Positions 13,101 to 24,145 of a stretch of 64,000 nt of DNA are shown here, piece by piece; the stretch's first letter is position 1; the number at the start of each line of letters is the position of its first letter. The stretch is from Alentia gelatinosa (Eukaryota > Annelida > Polychaeta > Phyllodocida > Polynoidae), in the NCBI GenBank assembly GCA_950022655.1, contig OX465579.1, positions 41,519,950 through 41,583,949 of the forward strand, written 5' to 3'. Below the pieces are notes generated by a model that saw nothing but the letters and a program-made list of their open reading frames with translations, had not been told where the DNA came from and ran no database searches. The translations under genes were made by a program, and so were the position numbers.

Positions 13101-16100
13101 TATTGAGCAATACAAGACTGAGCTGGACAGCCCAATTTTGATAAGCCATGGAGAAGGTGAGAAAGAACCTATGCATAGTATCGTACAATTATTGGTTTAC
13201 AAGGCGTTGTTACAATTGGTCCTCCATCTGGTAATTGGACTCAGTTTAAGTTGAGTATGAATTAAGCGAGGTCCAAACGAGGTCCTTTATGTTCCACCCT
13301 CAGAGTGAATGATTTAATTAGACAGCGGAATGCTTACTGGCTTCTGTGGTGAAGGAGCAGAAGGAAGGATGGGGCAGCCACTTGCCGTTAGACAGGGTAG
13401 TCAATATAGAAACACTCCACACCTCCAGTGGGTGAACCCGAATGCCATTATGTTAGATTTGTAGTCTAGCTTGTCAATGTCTCTGATATAACGAAGAGAG
13501 TGTTGGCGGGAAAGCGAGGTGAATATGTGGTCTAACTCCAAGAGTCGTCATGGGGAAATTTCGAGACGGTTGTTATTCAGTATGCCTGTACCACCACATA
13601 AAACGGATTCCATTCAAAAGCTATTGAGTTCCTCCTGCTCAAAAGGTATGTACGATCTCAGCCTCAAACTTACTTGGTCTCAACGCTCATATTGTAAATA
13701 GGAGCCAGAAATGTGACTTAGATTTCTTCATCAGATGAATTGATCTTCACAGGAAATCAGATATCGTCCTAAGTGTAGAGATATATTATGTCAGAAAGGA
13801 GGCCATTGGGTAATCAACGGCAGTGAGTTGAATCAAGAGGAATTAGCAAAAAAACATTTTCCTGTGAATTCAATTCAATGAGTAGATAAAACGGTTTGAT
13901 CTTTAAAAAAACTAAAACATTCATGCCTTAAATAAAACACTGATTCGTATGGCTACGACTAAGGACTTTGACAACGATAATCTGAATTTGGATGCAGACG
14001 AGGCGTATATGTCAATGAAGACAAAGTTACGAGGTTCTATGTGGTGGCGCAGGACTCCTGACCTGTGAATTATTGTGTTGTGTTGTATCAGAATAAATCA
14101 ACCATCTGCTTGAGAGATACAATAAATTCAATTAAAAAAAGCAAACCAAAAAAATGTTAGGCCCACATTCCCTTCTCTCTTAGTTCTAGTTTCGTCTGTG
14201 ATGTAACTGCAAGCATGTCTTGCAACATAGAAAATACATATGATATTTTATTCCCCTATCAAGATAAAAAAGAAAATGAAATAATAAAAAGAACATAACC
14301 TTCATAACCAAGATGACCAGCTGAAAACAGCCTGAAGAAAACTAGATTATAGATGAACACATTTCCAGCTTCTCTGAATGTCCGAAAATGTTTTAACAAC
14401 CTTCACGGAGCAATAATCAGTTTTACAAATGGTGTTTTTCACCTCCTTTTTGAAACATTGAAATCCTTTTAACGAGACCATTGACATGAAATTCTCCGAA
14501 GCTTTCCGTCTTCTGATTGACAGTAGAACTCTTTTAGGCAAATAATCAAGACTTTTGATGAATCTTGCTGCAAAACCAGAGAAACAAATTAGAATCCGTT
14601 TCCTGTATTTCCCTTGCGCCTTTGGACCGATGAAATTCAAACGATGATGGTAGAAAAAATACCATGTTGAAGAAAGCATATAGACAAAACATTTTCCGGG
14701 AACCACAAGAGACAATCCCCTTGGCAAACTGGACAAAATACTCCTCCTTAAAGCCGTTTTAAATGCCCAAATGTGATTCGTTTTGCTGAGGTTTTGCTTA
14801 ATTTCCTGCAGATGCCTGAGATTGAGCTTCCTTCCCGGCCCGGGATTGGGCGGCGAGACAATGCCCCACCACAACGCTTTGCAGAAGAGGTCTTACAGGG
14901 TCTGGAAAGTGTGAGTCTGAAATGAAAAAATTAGGTTGACCCAGTCTAACATATGATTATAATAGACCTAATGATGAATCATGTCTGGTAGGCTATCAGA
15001 CATAGACCTATCGTGATTAACGGTTAAAAATGATCAGATTCCAGTTATCATCTGGCCAGATTATATAGTACACCTGACAATTACATCAAGTTTAGATTCG
15101 TGTATTCAATTAGATTATGTTAACATAAAATATTCGTAATATGTTCATCATGCATCTTGGCATGTGGGATAGGTTAATGCCTAAGAGGCCTATTCCACCA
15201 AAAAGTCCCTCAGCAGGTGGGTTTTTGCCCTCCAGCAGGCGTTTGCCGCCGGGGCCGGCCGTCCGGCCGCCCCTAAACCCCTAAATTCTAGGAGCTGTTC
15301 CACCAAAGCCCCACGAGGCGACCAACAGGCGTACACAAGGCGCCCGGCGAGCGCCCGTAGAGCCGGCCGGACCCGGCGCGGCGATACACTCGCAGCGGGT
15401 TCGCTATTGCCGTCTGGTGGACATTAGCGGCACTAACGCACAAGGCTGCGGTTCTCTATCGATCCGATAGGCGGCGCGGCGTGCGGCGATACACTACGAC
15501 GCTCTGAACCCGCGAAAGTCGTGTATCGAGCGGAGCAGCGTGGCCGCACGTCGGGAATTGTACGGGAACGGTCAGAAAACGTCAAATAACCGCGGATTTA
15601 CACGTTAAATCGAACAATGAAGGTAAATAAAGATAAGGATTGTTGTTATGAATGTGTATGGCACGCTATGGTGCTAGAATTCTGCCAAAAGTGTCGGAAT
15701 TTTCGATGTCCTTTCGCGGCTTCGGGTATCGCCGGTGTCGGCCGCGCAGTGTTGTCGGCTTTCCCTCGCCGCGGGTCCCGGCAGAGCCCGCGGCCGTGCT
15801 ACTTTCAGCGTAGCTCTTGACACGCCGGCCGGCCTGCCGGGGGCTTAAAATCAAATGAATTGGTTTTCCCCTGCCAGGCTTTGCGGGGGAGGTCGTGATC
15901 ATAATGTCCGGCCGCCCGCCCGGCCTTCTCTGTGGTTATCACTATATTTTGGTGGAACACCTCCAAAATTGGCTATTGCACGAGAATTGTCCCAGGCCGG
16001 CGGCCGGCGGCCACCAACAGGTCAGCCGATACTGCCCGGCTACGGGGTTTTGGAGGCACGGTGGCCGGCAGGGTCCGGCCGTGTGGAGCCTGTGAGCTGT

Positions 16101-19100
16101 CATGAGCTGTTCCACCAAGCAGATTATCGCCGCCGGTGAGAGTTTTTGGCCGGCTATTGCCGCCGGTCGCCAATAGGCGACCACAAGGGGCCCGGCCTGG
16201 GCTTGTGCCTCCTTGGTGGAATAGGCCTCTAACACAGAAGAGTTTGATATGAAAATAATTAATGAGTGAAATTTAATAGAGAAATCTTATGTGAGAAATT
16301 TACTGGAGTAATTAGTCACGAGCTATTGGAGTAGCCCTATAGAGTAGAGTATGATACAGTGAGTCTAGAATTGTTGTAGGGTGGGTGGTATTCGCAATGC
16401 TGGTGGTCCGGGAGAAGAGTGGCTGATGGTAGGAGGCCAGTTTGAATTCTGCGTTCCCCACATGGCAGGTGGGGAAATGTGACTGGTGCGTGCCACGTGA
16501 CCGGGGCGTCCTCAGTTACGGGCAACTCTTCAGTTTAACATTACCGCCAACATCCCTGGTTAGCCCTAATGCGATTAAAGCAGACATCAAATAACGGTAT
16601 TAATCGATAAAGTATACTATTCCAGCAAATTCACTGTTCTGAATCTTTCTTTGCAGTTCTGGAATTCCATTTTTCAATTGTTCTTCCCACCTCTCACTTT
16701 CACGACGCTAATGTTAGCAGTGGCGTGGTTTTCTACTTCATTTGGGTAAGTACTCGACACTACTATTGTATCATTTCTATATATTGTAAAAGATTCTTGG
16801 GTATAAAGGATATCATCCTATTTGATCACAAGACCATTATCTAAGGTATAATACACTGTACAATCGCAAACCACTTTTATCGTTACCTGTGAGCTGAGAA
16901 ACGGAACCTCTTCAGCACACAAGGGGATACTTAACAACAATGTCGTCGCGAAGATGTGAATAACCATTGCTGAGCAGGATTTATAAGTATACATTGGCGA
17001 CCTGTGCACAAAATATTCCATCGGCCTATAGAATGTCCCATTCGAATATTGTGAGCACACAGTTCATAACAGGCTATCCATTATTCATTGTATACAAAGA
17101 TTTTAAACTATCAAATATCATAACCATCGTAAACGGATTCGAATAGATTGTATACATCCTCAGAGCCACTTTATACGGGAAAATAGTCCCTTTGTGATTG
17201 AGAACAAAAACATTGATATGCCATTTGATGTGGCAATTCTCATGGTTTAAGGTCGCCTGTCAACAAACCATCGATTATTGTATATATATTTATAAGAAAG
17301 TATATCTGTACATATAATGTGTAATATTCATGCATTTATGAAAACTGACTTTTTGATAAAACGATATTGCATTCGTACAGTAGATTCATTGACAACAGCT
17401 ATAACGTGAAGTGTACGTTGCCTTATCAACTCCCATTCAATTAGTATTGATATAGACCTGCTCTAAAGAGTGTATTAATATACCCTCAGTTACTACGGCC
17501 TTACCATTTGGTTCCCGGAGTATATGAAGAAACTCCAAGAGGACGCCTTCACCGCGCAGCGAACGACAGTTAAGAATGAGACGATTCGGGGAGAGACTTT
17601 CACAGGGATCCTGCCCAACGTCTACTATTACAACGCCACCTTCCAAGCGGTCAACTTCCGAGATATCCTACTACAACACGTTACGTTCGACATGTGTTTC
17701 TTCCGCAACGTCACGTTTGAGAACGTCACAGCAGTAAAGACTTACTTTGTGGAGTCCTTCATCCACTTCTGTTCATTTAACAACACGAATTTCTACATGT
17801 CCCGTTTCCAGGGCACCCTCTTTAAAAATACTACCATGACCCATATGAAGGACGGCTGCCAGGTAGACTTTGATACGAACTATAGTAAACGGCAGGTTTT
17901 CCTGGAAAACTTTTTATCTCAATTAGCTGTGGTTCCTGGAACAGTTATCACTGCCATGTTGGTGGACAAAGTCGGCCGCGTCAGATTACTGAGTAAGTAT
18001 GACCTGTTTTTCCATAGATAGTATCAAGAGACGTCACGAGTTTGAGTCTGAGTTTATTTACTAATAATGTCACTCATCTTCAACTCGTGAAATTATGGAG
18101 CCAACAAAATGTGTGGCATGAATAAGCTCAAACTCAAACGAGTGGTGTCTAGTTTTTATCCTACCCCGTTTCCATATTTTTTCAGTATCAGAAAGTAGTG
18201 GCATAAAACAACACTTTATGTCACACCCGTGACATAAACAAATCCAATGTTAAGCCTATGGCGTTTTTTATTAGGGGTAGGATTAAACTCTGTTATGTGC
18301 TGCTGCCTGCTACTGAAGGGCACAAGGCTTGTGTTCAGAATGACACCCTGATAATATGCCAAAATGCAAGCCAAATTTTGCGTTTTATCTTGAATACTTT
18401 GTAACAGTACATATTGACCATGACCTTTTTGATACAAACTACTCAACTCAATTAAACTGTTTCCCTTTTTCTCTTGTCGGTAGCAATTTAATTTTCTGGT
18501 TTTTGGATCTATTAGTTTTATTATAGCAGCAATCTGTGCCAAAACACAAGAGTCCTTTGTGTTGGGGCCTCCCTAATTGGACACGTCATTACTTTAATAT
18601 TTTTATTGATTGCCTACAAAGTGTACTTTAAACCTGCCCCTTATTGCATCTCTACCACATGTATTCACTTTGTGGTCTATTATGCAGCGTGTCCGCAGCC
18701 TCTGTCCACCTCCTACGTCTCTGTCACTTGTATTTACGACTTGTTCTCTATCTTGCAGCATGTACGTTATTCCTGTCCGCCTTCTGCGTCTTCTTCATCT
18801 GGGTAGTTAATTCAGAAGTCGGCGTCGTGGCCATGAACGCCATCTTTAATTTCGTTGTCAATGGAGCATGGAACGCTCTGGATATTTTGTCAGCAGAAAG
18901 CTACCCCACCGAGCTTAGGTAAGACTATCAAAGACCTAAGGTAGACTGTAAGTGAATGGATACAGTGTGCGTCAAAATTTTAGCGTGATTCCCAAGATGA
19001 AACAGGGTTTGGAATATCTTTTGTCAGTGAATGATTTAAAAGGAAACCAGGACGATTACCGGATGAATACGAGACATAAATGATAAGAGAAACATCGAGA

Positions 19101-20097
19101 GCTTGACCCTACGAACAAATCACGACCTTATCTACTGGATAGTTTAACATCCAATTTGTTCAATTAGAGTTGAACACTAGGTATTATGTAATCCCCTGTA
19201 GTTTAGATCACTATTGATGGGTACATCTACACGCTGTCATAAGAAGGCAGCTCAAGGTATCAGACCTTATTTTATCACATGTCCGTGGCTGAGCTGTGCA
19301 TCAAGATACAACTCAACCTGAGAAGCCTTTTCGGCAAATATGATTAGCATTGAAAATGTGGTAACGCCAATCGGCAGGGTGTAAGTAGTATATGGCACAG
19401 ACAGTTTATTTATGGCGATACCATGAGTAATCTATGAATTTTGTAGTTATCACCGGGCGATGTTGCAAAAAAAGGACGCTAATGCAAGTTGTCTATTTTG
19501 GTATGTTAACATTGTTAGGGTGAGCTGCAACAACAGCCGCGGAAACAGACAAGTGTAGCAGATTCACACTGATGTAACTATTAGGCAACAGGCAACATAC
19601 ATGTACAGAAATAAGGCACACAGGGGTATTTTCGCGCAGTATGACATTTCTGTTCACGCTTGTTGCCCGTAATGACGACCCAGGAAGATAACCTGGTTTG
19701 CGTTCCTGCCATTAATACATGTTAACAGGTTATTGCCTTTTAGGGTTGTCTATTTATATAAGCCTTTATAAATTCACTTTAGTGGGGTATAGGACTCCTG
19801 TCCTCTACAACATTAGAGCATCAAACCTTTAGCTCTTCCCAGACCCTCTATGAACTAAAGACTGAAGATAAAATAATAGAATTCGTCTTATAATGAATTG
19901 CCCTTGCACATTGTAGGTCGACTGGATTCGGCTTCCTGACCTGCCTTGGGCGAATTGCCGCCATTCTGGGGAACGTGACGTTCGGCAGCTTCATCTCGGT
20001 CAGTAAATCCATCCCCATCCTCGTGACGGCCGCCATCATGGCCCTGGGCGGTGCCTTCACCATCCGCCTCCCAGAGTCCAAACACAAACTCATCTGA
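967..20097 (+). CDS. SV2-like synaptic vesicle glycoprotein / MFS transporter, 3' seven exons (5' half outside window)
   Basis: Joined exons: 967-1100, 9599-9679, 14812-14910, 16657-16745, 17490-17992, 18759-18918, 19917-20097. All introns are GT-AG and every junction keeps phase, giving about 415 residues. In order I see the helix 5-6 region GSWRVFMLVCTIP ending in PESPRYLLQ, which is the MFS signature after helix 6; a cytosolic loop; helix 7 (LMLAVAWFSTSFGYYGLTIWFPEY); a luminal domain rich in pentapeptide units (NVTFENV, CSFNNTNF, TLFKNTTM) with several N-glycosylation sites; then LAVVPGTVITAMLVDKVGRVRLL, GAWNALDILSAESYPTELR and GFGFLTCLGRIAAILGNVTFG. These match vertebrate SV2 proteins motif for motif. 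The long luminal pentapeptide insert separates SV2 from SVOP and SLC22 relatives. SV2 proteins sit in the synaptic and secretory vesicle membrane. I cannot assign it to a vertebrate paralogue, and an SV2-like invertebrate expansion member is possible. Confidence 0.88.
2986..3134. repeat. degenerate tandem repeat, about 62-bp period
   Basis: Successive diverged units share ..AAAAATGTCAAAATCTAACTT.., ..GTGGAAAAGTGTCAAAGTCTGACTT.. and ..GGGCAGGCCTTGACTTTCCAA... At least two full units and a partial one are visible. Confidence 0.5.
4184..4314. mobile_element. small MITE-like inverted repeat
   Basis: GCCCGTTTCCA at 4186-4196 is repeated inverted as TGGAAACGGGC at 4301-4311. Similar bases extend outward (ATAT / CTATA). 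The 130-bp size and lack of coding fit a miniature inverted-repeat element. Confidence 0.45.
6317..7434. mobile_element. non-autonomous CACTG...CAGTG (EnSpm/CACTA-like) element
   Basis: The left end reads CACTGTAAAAAATGTCCGTA and the right end ends in AATTTTTTACAGTG, which is its inverted match for about 14 bases. TA flanks both sides, consistent with the 2-3 bp duplication of CACTA elements. The interior carries many subterminal repeats built from TACAGT, ACGGT and CCGTAAA, dense in the first 200 and last 230 bases (a typical transposase-binding layout). G runs occur near 6975. No transposase reading frame is present in its 1118 bases, so it depends on a partner elsewhere. TIRs of the type CACTGTAAAAAATG are widespread in animal genomes. 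Confidence 0.75.
7553..7918. mobile_element. hairpin + TIR-module element, family 4 copy 1
   Basis: A hairpin at about 7581-7730 has arms TAGAACATCCTGACCATGCT.. and ..AATGGTAGGTCGTTCTA, with GCTACAAAACGA facing TCGAGTTTTGTGGC near the loop. It is followed directly by a module at 7731-7918 bounded by ATTTACTATATACCC and GGGTGTATAGTAAAT. The outer left arm (GACCTGACCATGCTGTA) is duplicated at 7563. No coding frame. The layout matches families 1-3 in this window. Confidence 0.6.
7919..8220. mobile_element. hairpin + TIR-module element, family 4 copy 2 (left arm shortened)
   Basis: TGCTACAAAACGAGAAGGGA at 7918 pairs with the inverted TCCCATTGAGTCTTGTAGCA near 8009-8028. It is followed by TTTATCTTATACCC at 8053 and the inverted GGGTATAATAAAT at 8208-8220. 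The hairpin shares GCTACAAAACGA with copy 1 and abuts it, so the two stand in tandem. The outer left arm is missing. Confidence 0.5.
9599..9679 (+). CDS. SV2-like gene, cytosolic loop exon
   Basis: This 81-base exon has acceptor TTCTTCAG and donor GTAAGT and is phase 0 at both ends. It encodes RGKDLEALTVYRTVYTWN followed by HTEAGAEYE. The pattern (basic G-K, D/E-A, then a helix ending in acidic residues) is the stretch after PESPR in SV2 and SVOP, where vertebrate SV2 reads NGKHDEAWMVLKQVHDTN. Confidence 0.8.
9680..14811 (+). other. 5.1-kb intron of the SV2-like gene
   Basis: Holds a degraded Ty3/gypsy reverse transcriptase (about 11455-11871). The flanking 10.8-12.7 kb has higher GC than the rest of the intron and may be further remains of that element. 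No functional coding seen. Confidence 0.55.
11455..11871 (+). pseudogene. degraded Ty3/gypsy-type reverse transcriptase fragment
   Basis: In shifting frames the plus strand gives EKGRNVPSLPSRSG, then VMPFGLCKA, then LVQGLQWKDCSVYL, and from 11742 RKDCSVYLNNTIVI and TYKEHLRFLMEN. These match the reverse transcriptase core of Ty3/gypsy elements: the MPFGLCNAP box, the GLQWK..VYLDDI catalytic box, and the HL helix after it. The catalytic YLDD is altered to YLNN. There are stop codons and at least two frame changes. GGAAGGACTGCAGCGTGTA occurs twice (11637 and about 11744), flanking an insert of roughly 87 bases. No LTRs, gag or integrase were recognised. Confidence 0.65.
14812..14910 (+). CDS. 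SV2-like gene, second cytosolic loop exon
   Basis: The acceptor is CTGCAG and the donor is AGT|GTGAGT, giving a 99-base, phase-0 exon. It encodes MPEIELPSRPGIGRRDN and then APPQRFAEEVLQGLES. The charged loop is poorly conserved in the family, so the call rests on clean splice sites and on phase agreement with both neighbours. The antisense frame over 14347-14874 is open by chance. Confidence 0.7.
14911..16656 (+). other. intron of the SV2-like gene, mostly filled by the GC-rich element
   Basis: Bases 14911-15181 and 16233-16656 are ordinary AT-rich intron. The centre is the 15185-16229 transposon. Confidence 0.6.
15185..16229. mobile_element. GC-rich 1.05-kb DNA transposon with 17-bp TIRs and TAA duplication
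   Basis: The left end is GAGGCCTATTCCACCAA and the right end is its perfect inverse, each flanked by TAA (15182-15184, 16230-16232). Copies of the core TTCCACCAA recur inside at about 15299 and 16109, and inverted near 15952, so the element contains nested or repeated ends. The body is far more GC-rich than its surroundings, with many GGCCGG and GCCGCC motifs. The open frames inside (15617-16235, both strands) are short and resemble no protein. A 3-bp TWA duplication recalls PIF/Harbinger, but class is not certain. Elements at 57439-57704 and 62704-62980 have related ends. Confidence 0.75.
16657..16745 (+). CDS. SV2-like gene, helix 7 exon
   Basis: The acceptor is TTTGCAG and the donor is TTTGG|GTAAGT. 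The exon encodes FWNSIFQLFFPPLTFTT and LMLAVAWFSTSFG, ending two bases into a glycine codon. It aligns to vertebrate SV2 helix 7 (..RRITLMMMGVWFTMSFSYYG). The GC-rich element at 15185-16229 ends 427 bases before this exon. Confidence 0.85.
16746..17489 (+). other. intron of the SV2-like gene
   Basis: AT-rich, 744 bases, no repeat or exon recognised. A minus-strand open frame at 16818-17060 looks accidental. Confidence 0.6.
17490..17992 (+). CDS. SV2-like gene, luminal pentapeptide-repeat exon
   Basis: The acceptor is CCCTCAG and the donor is GTAAGT. The exon completes the glycine codon and reads YYGLTIWFPEYMKKLQ, then the luminal domain. About 90 residues show the pentapeptide rhythm of F or L with N/T at fixed spacing (TFTGILPNVYYYNATF, NVTFENVTAVKTYF, SFNNTNFYMSRFQGTLF). 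This forms the right-handed beta-helix known from the SV2 luminal domain. Several NxT/S sequons (NET, NAT, NVT, NTT) fit a glycosylated luminal face. The exon ends in helix 8 with LAVVPGTVITAMLVDKVGR. It is the longest exon and the strongest evidence for the gene. The family 1 repeat at 18020 begins only about 28 bases after its donor. Confidence 0.93.
17993..18758 (+). other. intron of the SV2-like gene carrying a family 1 repeat
   Basis: The first third is the repeat at 18020-18284. The rest ends in a pyrimidine-rich acceptor region (CTCTATCTTGCAG). Confidence 0.6.
18020..18284 (-). mobile_element. TIR-module + hairpin element, family 1 copy A
   Basis: Read on the minus strand it begins ATCCTACCCCTAATAAAAAA, reaches the inverted GGGGTAGGATAAAA about 120 bases later, then enters a hairpin with arms CACTCGTTTGAGTTTGAG.. 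and ..CTCAGACTCAAACTCGTGA around a TTGGCTCC/GGAGCCAA core. It ends CTCTTGATA. It is clearly homologous to the copies at 54134 and 61612. It starts about 28 bases after an SV2-like exon donor. Confidence 0.75.
18759..18918 (+). CDS. SV2-like gene, helices 9-10 exon
   Basis: The acceptor is TCTTGCAG and the donor is CTTAG|GTAAGA. Joined to the previous exon's single leftover base, it reads TCTLFLSAFCVFFIWV and VVNGAWNALDILSAESYPTELR. The motif WNALD followed by an acidic residue and YP is diagnostic for SV2 (vertebrate WNALDVLTVELYPSDKR). Confidence 0.92.
18919..19916 (+). other. last intron of the SV2-like gene
   Basis: About 1 kb of AT-rich sequence with no recognised element. Confidence 0.6.
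19917..20097 (+). CDS. SV2-like gene, terminal exon with stop codon
   Basis: The acceptor is TTGTAG. The exon encodes STGFGFLTCLGRIAAILG and NVTFGSFISVSKSIPILV and ends ALGGAFTIRLPESKHKLI followed by TGA at 20095-20097. It covers helices 11 and 12 and the short cytosolic C-terminus with the conserved LPES/T motif. Confidence 0.92.
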
Positions 20098-20483
20098 GCT
20101 GCTCCACATGCCCTGGGTATAGCAAGGTCCACCATTACCGTCACACCGCCCGCTACTCTCACACCGGCCTCTATTCTTACCACGGACATGACACCCACGG
20201 TTACTGTTACCACAGCCGCCATTAAGATCAATAGACATCAACCATTATGCATTATTCTTATCGATCTGATAATCTGAACAGGTTAGCTACATAATTGTCG
20301 ATAGTCGATACCTCGTCCAAGTAAGCTGGCAATGTTCTGTGGGTGAACCTTCGGGGACGGGGGATAACTGCAGATCACAGGCCTCCATAGAAAGTAATGA
20401 AATGTTTGATAACTTTTGATCTAATTAAGATATCGGGAAACAGTTTTTAAATTCATCATTTCCTTTATCCGCACCCGCACAGA

Positions 20484-20489
20484 ATTAAA
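20484..20489 (+). promoter_or_regulatory. candidate polyadenylation signal of the SV2-like gene
   Basis: ATTAAA lies 387 bases after the stop codon. No AATAAA was seen closer. The variant hexamer is common by chance in AT-rich DNA, so this is weak. Confidence 0.2.
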
Positions 20490-23400
20490 AGAGAACTATG
20501 GGTAAACATTTGATAAAAGCCTAGACAAGCCAGTGACAAGTATAATCGGTCAAGATATTTCTTTTTTGAAAAACATGAAATGTCCTATTTTTGTTGGAGG
20601 GATATCATAAAATCGGTTCTATACACTTTTCCTTCGACCCGAGAAGATTTTCAGGCAAAATCTAATGGGTGTTGATAGGGGGAGTCATGTGGGCTTTGGA
20701 GTACACTGCTGTGATCAACGTTGACTCAGCCATTGTCACTGTGAGGAAGGACATTGCACTGGTGTGTCATAATAAGGAAACCCTTCCGTCTACAGTGGGT
20801 CTTTCTACCTTTGGCCAGATCTCTTTAGCTGGAATTCATCATGAATTTCTAATATGATATAATTGTATAATGTTCCTCTCATTTATAGTTTTTTTAAATT
20901 ATTTGCATCTTTTTGTCTGATTTATCCATTTTTGTGAATTTGCTTCATTTTTTTTCAATTGCTACTTAATTGATTAACATATATGTTATTTGAAATGTTT
21001 ATTGCAAATATATATCAATTAGACTGATGGGTCTGTGTCAGCAGAATGTATATTAATTAATTTCAATTGCATATTAATAACTAGGGTCATATCACCTCCA
21101 TAATTATTTACACATAGTCTTGGGTTGTAATTCTATTTCATTGATATTCAAGGGTGGAAATTCTGGTAAAGTGCTCTAATGTAGATATTTGTAGTTCATT
21201 ACAATTTCAATTATTTTGCGTTTTCATGACTCTTGGGTGTGGTTATATTAATCGATTTCTTTTACATCATATGTTGTACAACGCCCACATCGCAGGTGCG
21301 ACATCGAGTCCACTTGTTACGAATGCTGCCAAGAGGGCATCTAAGACAGAGTATTCGAAATGCATGCACAGTAGGGGATATCGGAGCAAACTAAGTCGTC
21401 AAAGGTCTCCGGTCATGCATGTTAAGAGAAATTGGCTGGGACAGAAAAATACAATCCCAACAATTTACTATATACTGGACATTCGGTCAACTGAGGCACC
21501 AGTCGGTTTCTGAGGTGGTATGAAGAAACCTTGAGCTTTGATACATCCTTGTTGTTTTAATCTAATCCTAGAACCTATAAAAACATTGTTTTGTTAATCA
21601 TGAATTTAAAATTCAGAGTTTTGTATGCAAGTGAAGATGTTCTCTCTATATCCATATTGATACACATGGCAAAATACCTGACTTTTATGGATGAAATTTG
21701 ATAGAGGCGTTTATTGTTCTATCATTAGTGACAGGCAAAACAAAGTGCATGCAAAAATGTTAGAAGGTAAGGATGTAATTCTTTCATAGGGGTGATGCCA
21801 TGGGCATATTTGGTCACTAAGCCATAGACCGCATTAGTGTGACGTCATTCTACTCGTCTAGAGTGGGCTTTCCCTACGTTCTGGTGCCAAACATTGGGAT
21901 ATGCCTTCACTGAATGCAGTGATCAGCGAACGAAAACATCTCGAAGTATCTAGTTCTGCAGAATATATAACTGTTCTATGGCATTGAAACAAATGTACCA
22001 ACATAATAACTTTTGCCTGACTGTAGTTATTAGTGTTGTCACACTTTCAAATATTCAAAGAACAACTTGACAGTTATTGAGACTTGATGGTGCAAGGTTG
22101 GCATCATTGTTATGAAATCAAACATGGGTCTGATTTTAGTCTTACCAGCAAACTTACCAATCTGCCAATATGTTTCCGGCTAAATACATTCTCAACTTTC
22201 TTTATCTTTGCTCGTTTACAACTGAAAACATTCGTTCATTGACAACAGGAAACGAGCGCCGATACATCGTGTATGCAGTGCTTCGCGGAGTTTAGACTTG
22301 TTTGGCACCAAAATTCCACGTCGTAGGTGGGAATCCCAATTATGACGTCAGGACTAAAATGGTCTATTGAAGTTAGCCTAATGTTTAAACCTTTCAAAGT
22401 TGGTGCATATCGTATCAGCATTGTATCATCGTGATTATTCATAATGTCCTGGTTCAAACTTGTGAGAGGTGGCAGTCGCATCCTTAAGACAAATAGATAG
22501 TAGGACGAATGAATAAAGCATCCTTTTTGGTGTAGAGTTGGAGCCTACCTGTCAAGTGTGGCATTCATTGTATTTCTTTTAAGCTTCACTCTGTAAACTG
22601 TGACACTGACACTGACCGATTATACTAAAGAGGAAGATTAAAGTGACTCTGAATTACGTCTACAGAAAGGTTGATCCCGCTTGTGTGTGCTTGTACTCAA
22701 GCTGTCTTAAAGTTTAGTTCTAAATCTGGGTGTGATCAACGTTATAGGTTTCAAAGAATTGTATCTTTGTGCCAGTGCTGATGTACGTTGGCTTCGTGAA
22801 ATCGGTCTGTTAAGCCTTACTTTCTATAGGTTTCTAGGTAGAGTTCATTAAATACTGCATTTTAATGTATGCACCACTGCCAGACCCAGTCAGAACCGAG
22901 TGCCTATATTTGTATGGTCAACCTAGTTTGCTTTCGTGGCTAGGTTCCATGTCACTACAACGAGGTTTCTACAAACATTCAAAGGGTGGAGCGCATATTC
23001 TTACTCTTGTAACTGTTATTTGAAATAATATACGATCTGACAAGGTTCGTATACAAGACTTAACGCCAAATCTAGCCAGACTTATTTGAAACAACTTGGA
23101 GTAGTATCTTTTTTTTGGCATACCTATAATATAAACTCACATATATAATACCAATATGCAATAGGCCGATTGATGGGTGTTTATTCGTGCAATAGGTTAT
23201 TTGTAACCTAGGAATCGTTCAATCGGAAAATCTGCTTAAATCGCAGACTATAATGACCGATCTGAGACATTGTTTTATTAAACCTCCGTGTCGTGTATGT
23301 CGCAATCTCGATCATAAAGAGTAATCATTCTGATCCGCTATACCAGAGTGATTTTGTTTTTTTAGAAAAGGTGTTAACTAGATGGATGGACATACCTATT

Positions 23401-23741
23401 GAAGGAGATTGTTGACAACTACGAGTCTGATCCTCAAGCAGAAAATCGGTAAAAAGTTCTTCTAGTGTGAAATTCAATCTATTCTGTGTGTCAGGATGAT
23501 GAAGGGCTTTCGGAGGACCTGTTGCCGATCTATAATATTTAGAAAATACTGCTGCTGCCATATTATCTAACATATAGCCATGTGGGGATGTGATGTCACA
23601 AAGTTGAGTAAGTATGCCAGTAATATCTTATCATCATTTGCTTCACATGTCCAATATCATACCGATAATTGTGTATCATTTGATGATTTACTGACTGCAC
23701 AATATTCCGGGGAGGTCTAAATTTGGTCTGCAAATGTTTTA

Positions 23742-23747
<6 letters not shown>

Positions 23748-23812
<65 letters not shown>
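23748..23812. repeat. (TA)n microsatellite
   Basis: Uninterrupted AT dinucleotides, followed by AAACATATATATATAT. A second (TA)n run begins about 270 bases later. Confidence 0.95.
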
Positions 23813-23816
<4 letters not shown>

Positions 23817-24077
23817 ATATATATATATCCGGGGCGGAGCTGACCGAAGCCACGCCCACCGCCCTGAGGAGACACGGGGACGGGGTGTGGCCACATACTG
23901 TACATTGGAATGGAAGACAATTATTACCAAGGCTGTAGACGACTACAACGTCTACAGCTACGCGAGAGGTCGACCGCTGCTGGCGCTGCTGACTCGGCCG
24001 CAGGGACTGCGTCAGCGCGCATTGAGTGCATGACGCATGTGACATTCTGTAGCTTTGGGCATGACGTCGGGTGACGA

Positions 24078-24078
<1 letters not shown>

Positions 24079-24141
<63 letters not shown>
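24079..24141. repeat. (TA)n microsatellite
   Basis: About 31 TA units. The 240 bases between this and the previous TA run are GC-richer and not recognised. Confidence 0.95.

Positions 24142-24145
<4 letters not shown>

Noticed and set aside
14347..14874. 175-codon minus-strand frame
   Set aside because: It is antisense to the SV2-like exon at 14812-14910 and intron sequence. It matches no known protein and the sense exon is supported by splice phase.
15617..16235. Several overlapping frames on both strands
   Set aside because: They arise from the high GC content of the transposon at 15185-16229 (few stop codons); the proteins look random.
19848..20241. Two minus-strand frames of 117-127 codons
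   Set aside because: Antisense shadows of the terminal SV2-like exon.
21154..21513. 119-codon plus-strand frame downstream of the SV2-like gene
   Set aside because: The start is arbitrary, and no domain or repeat homology was recognised.
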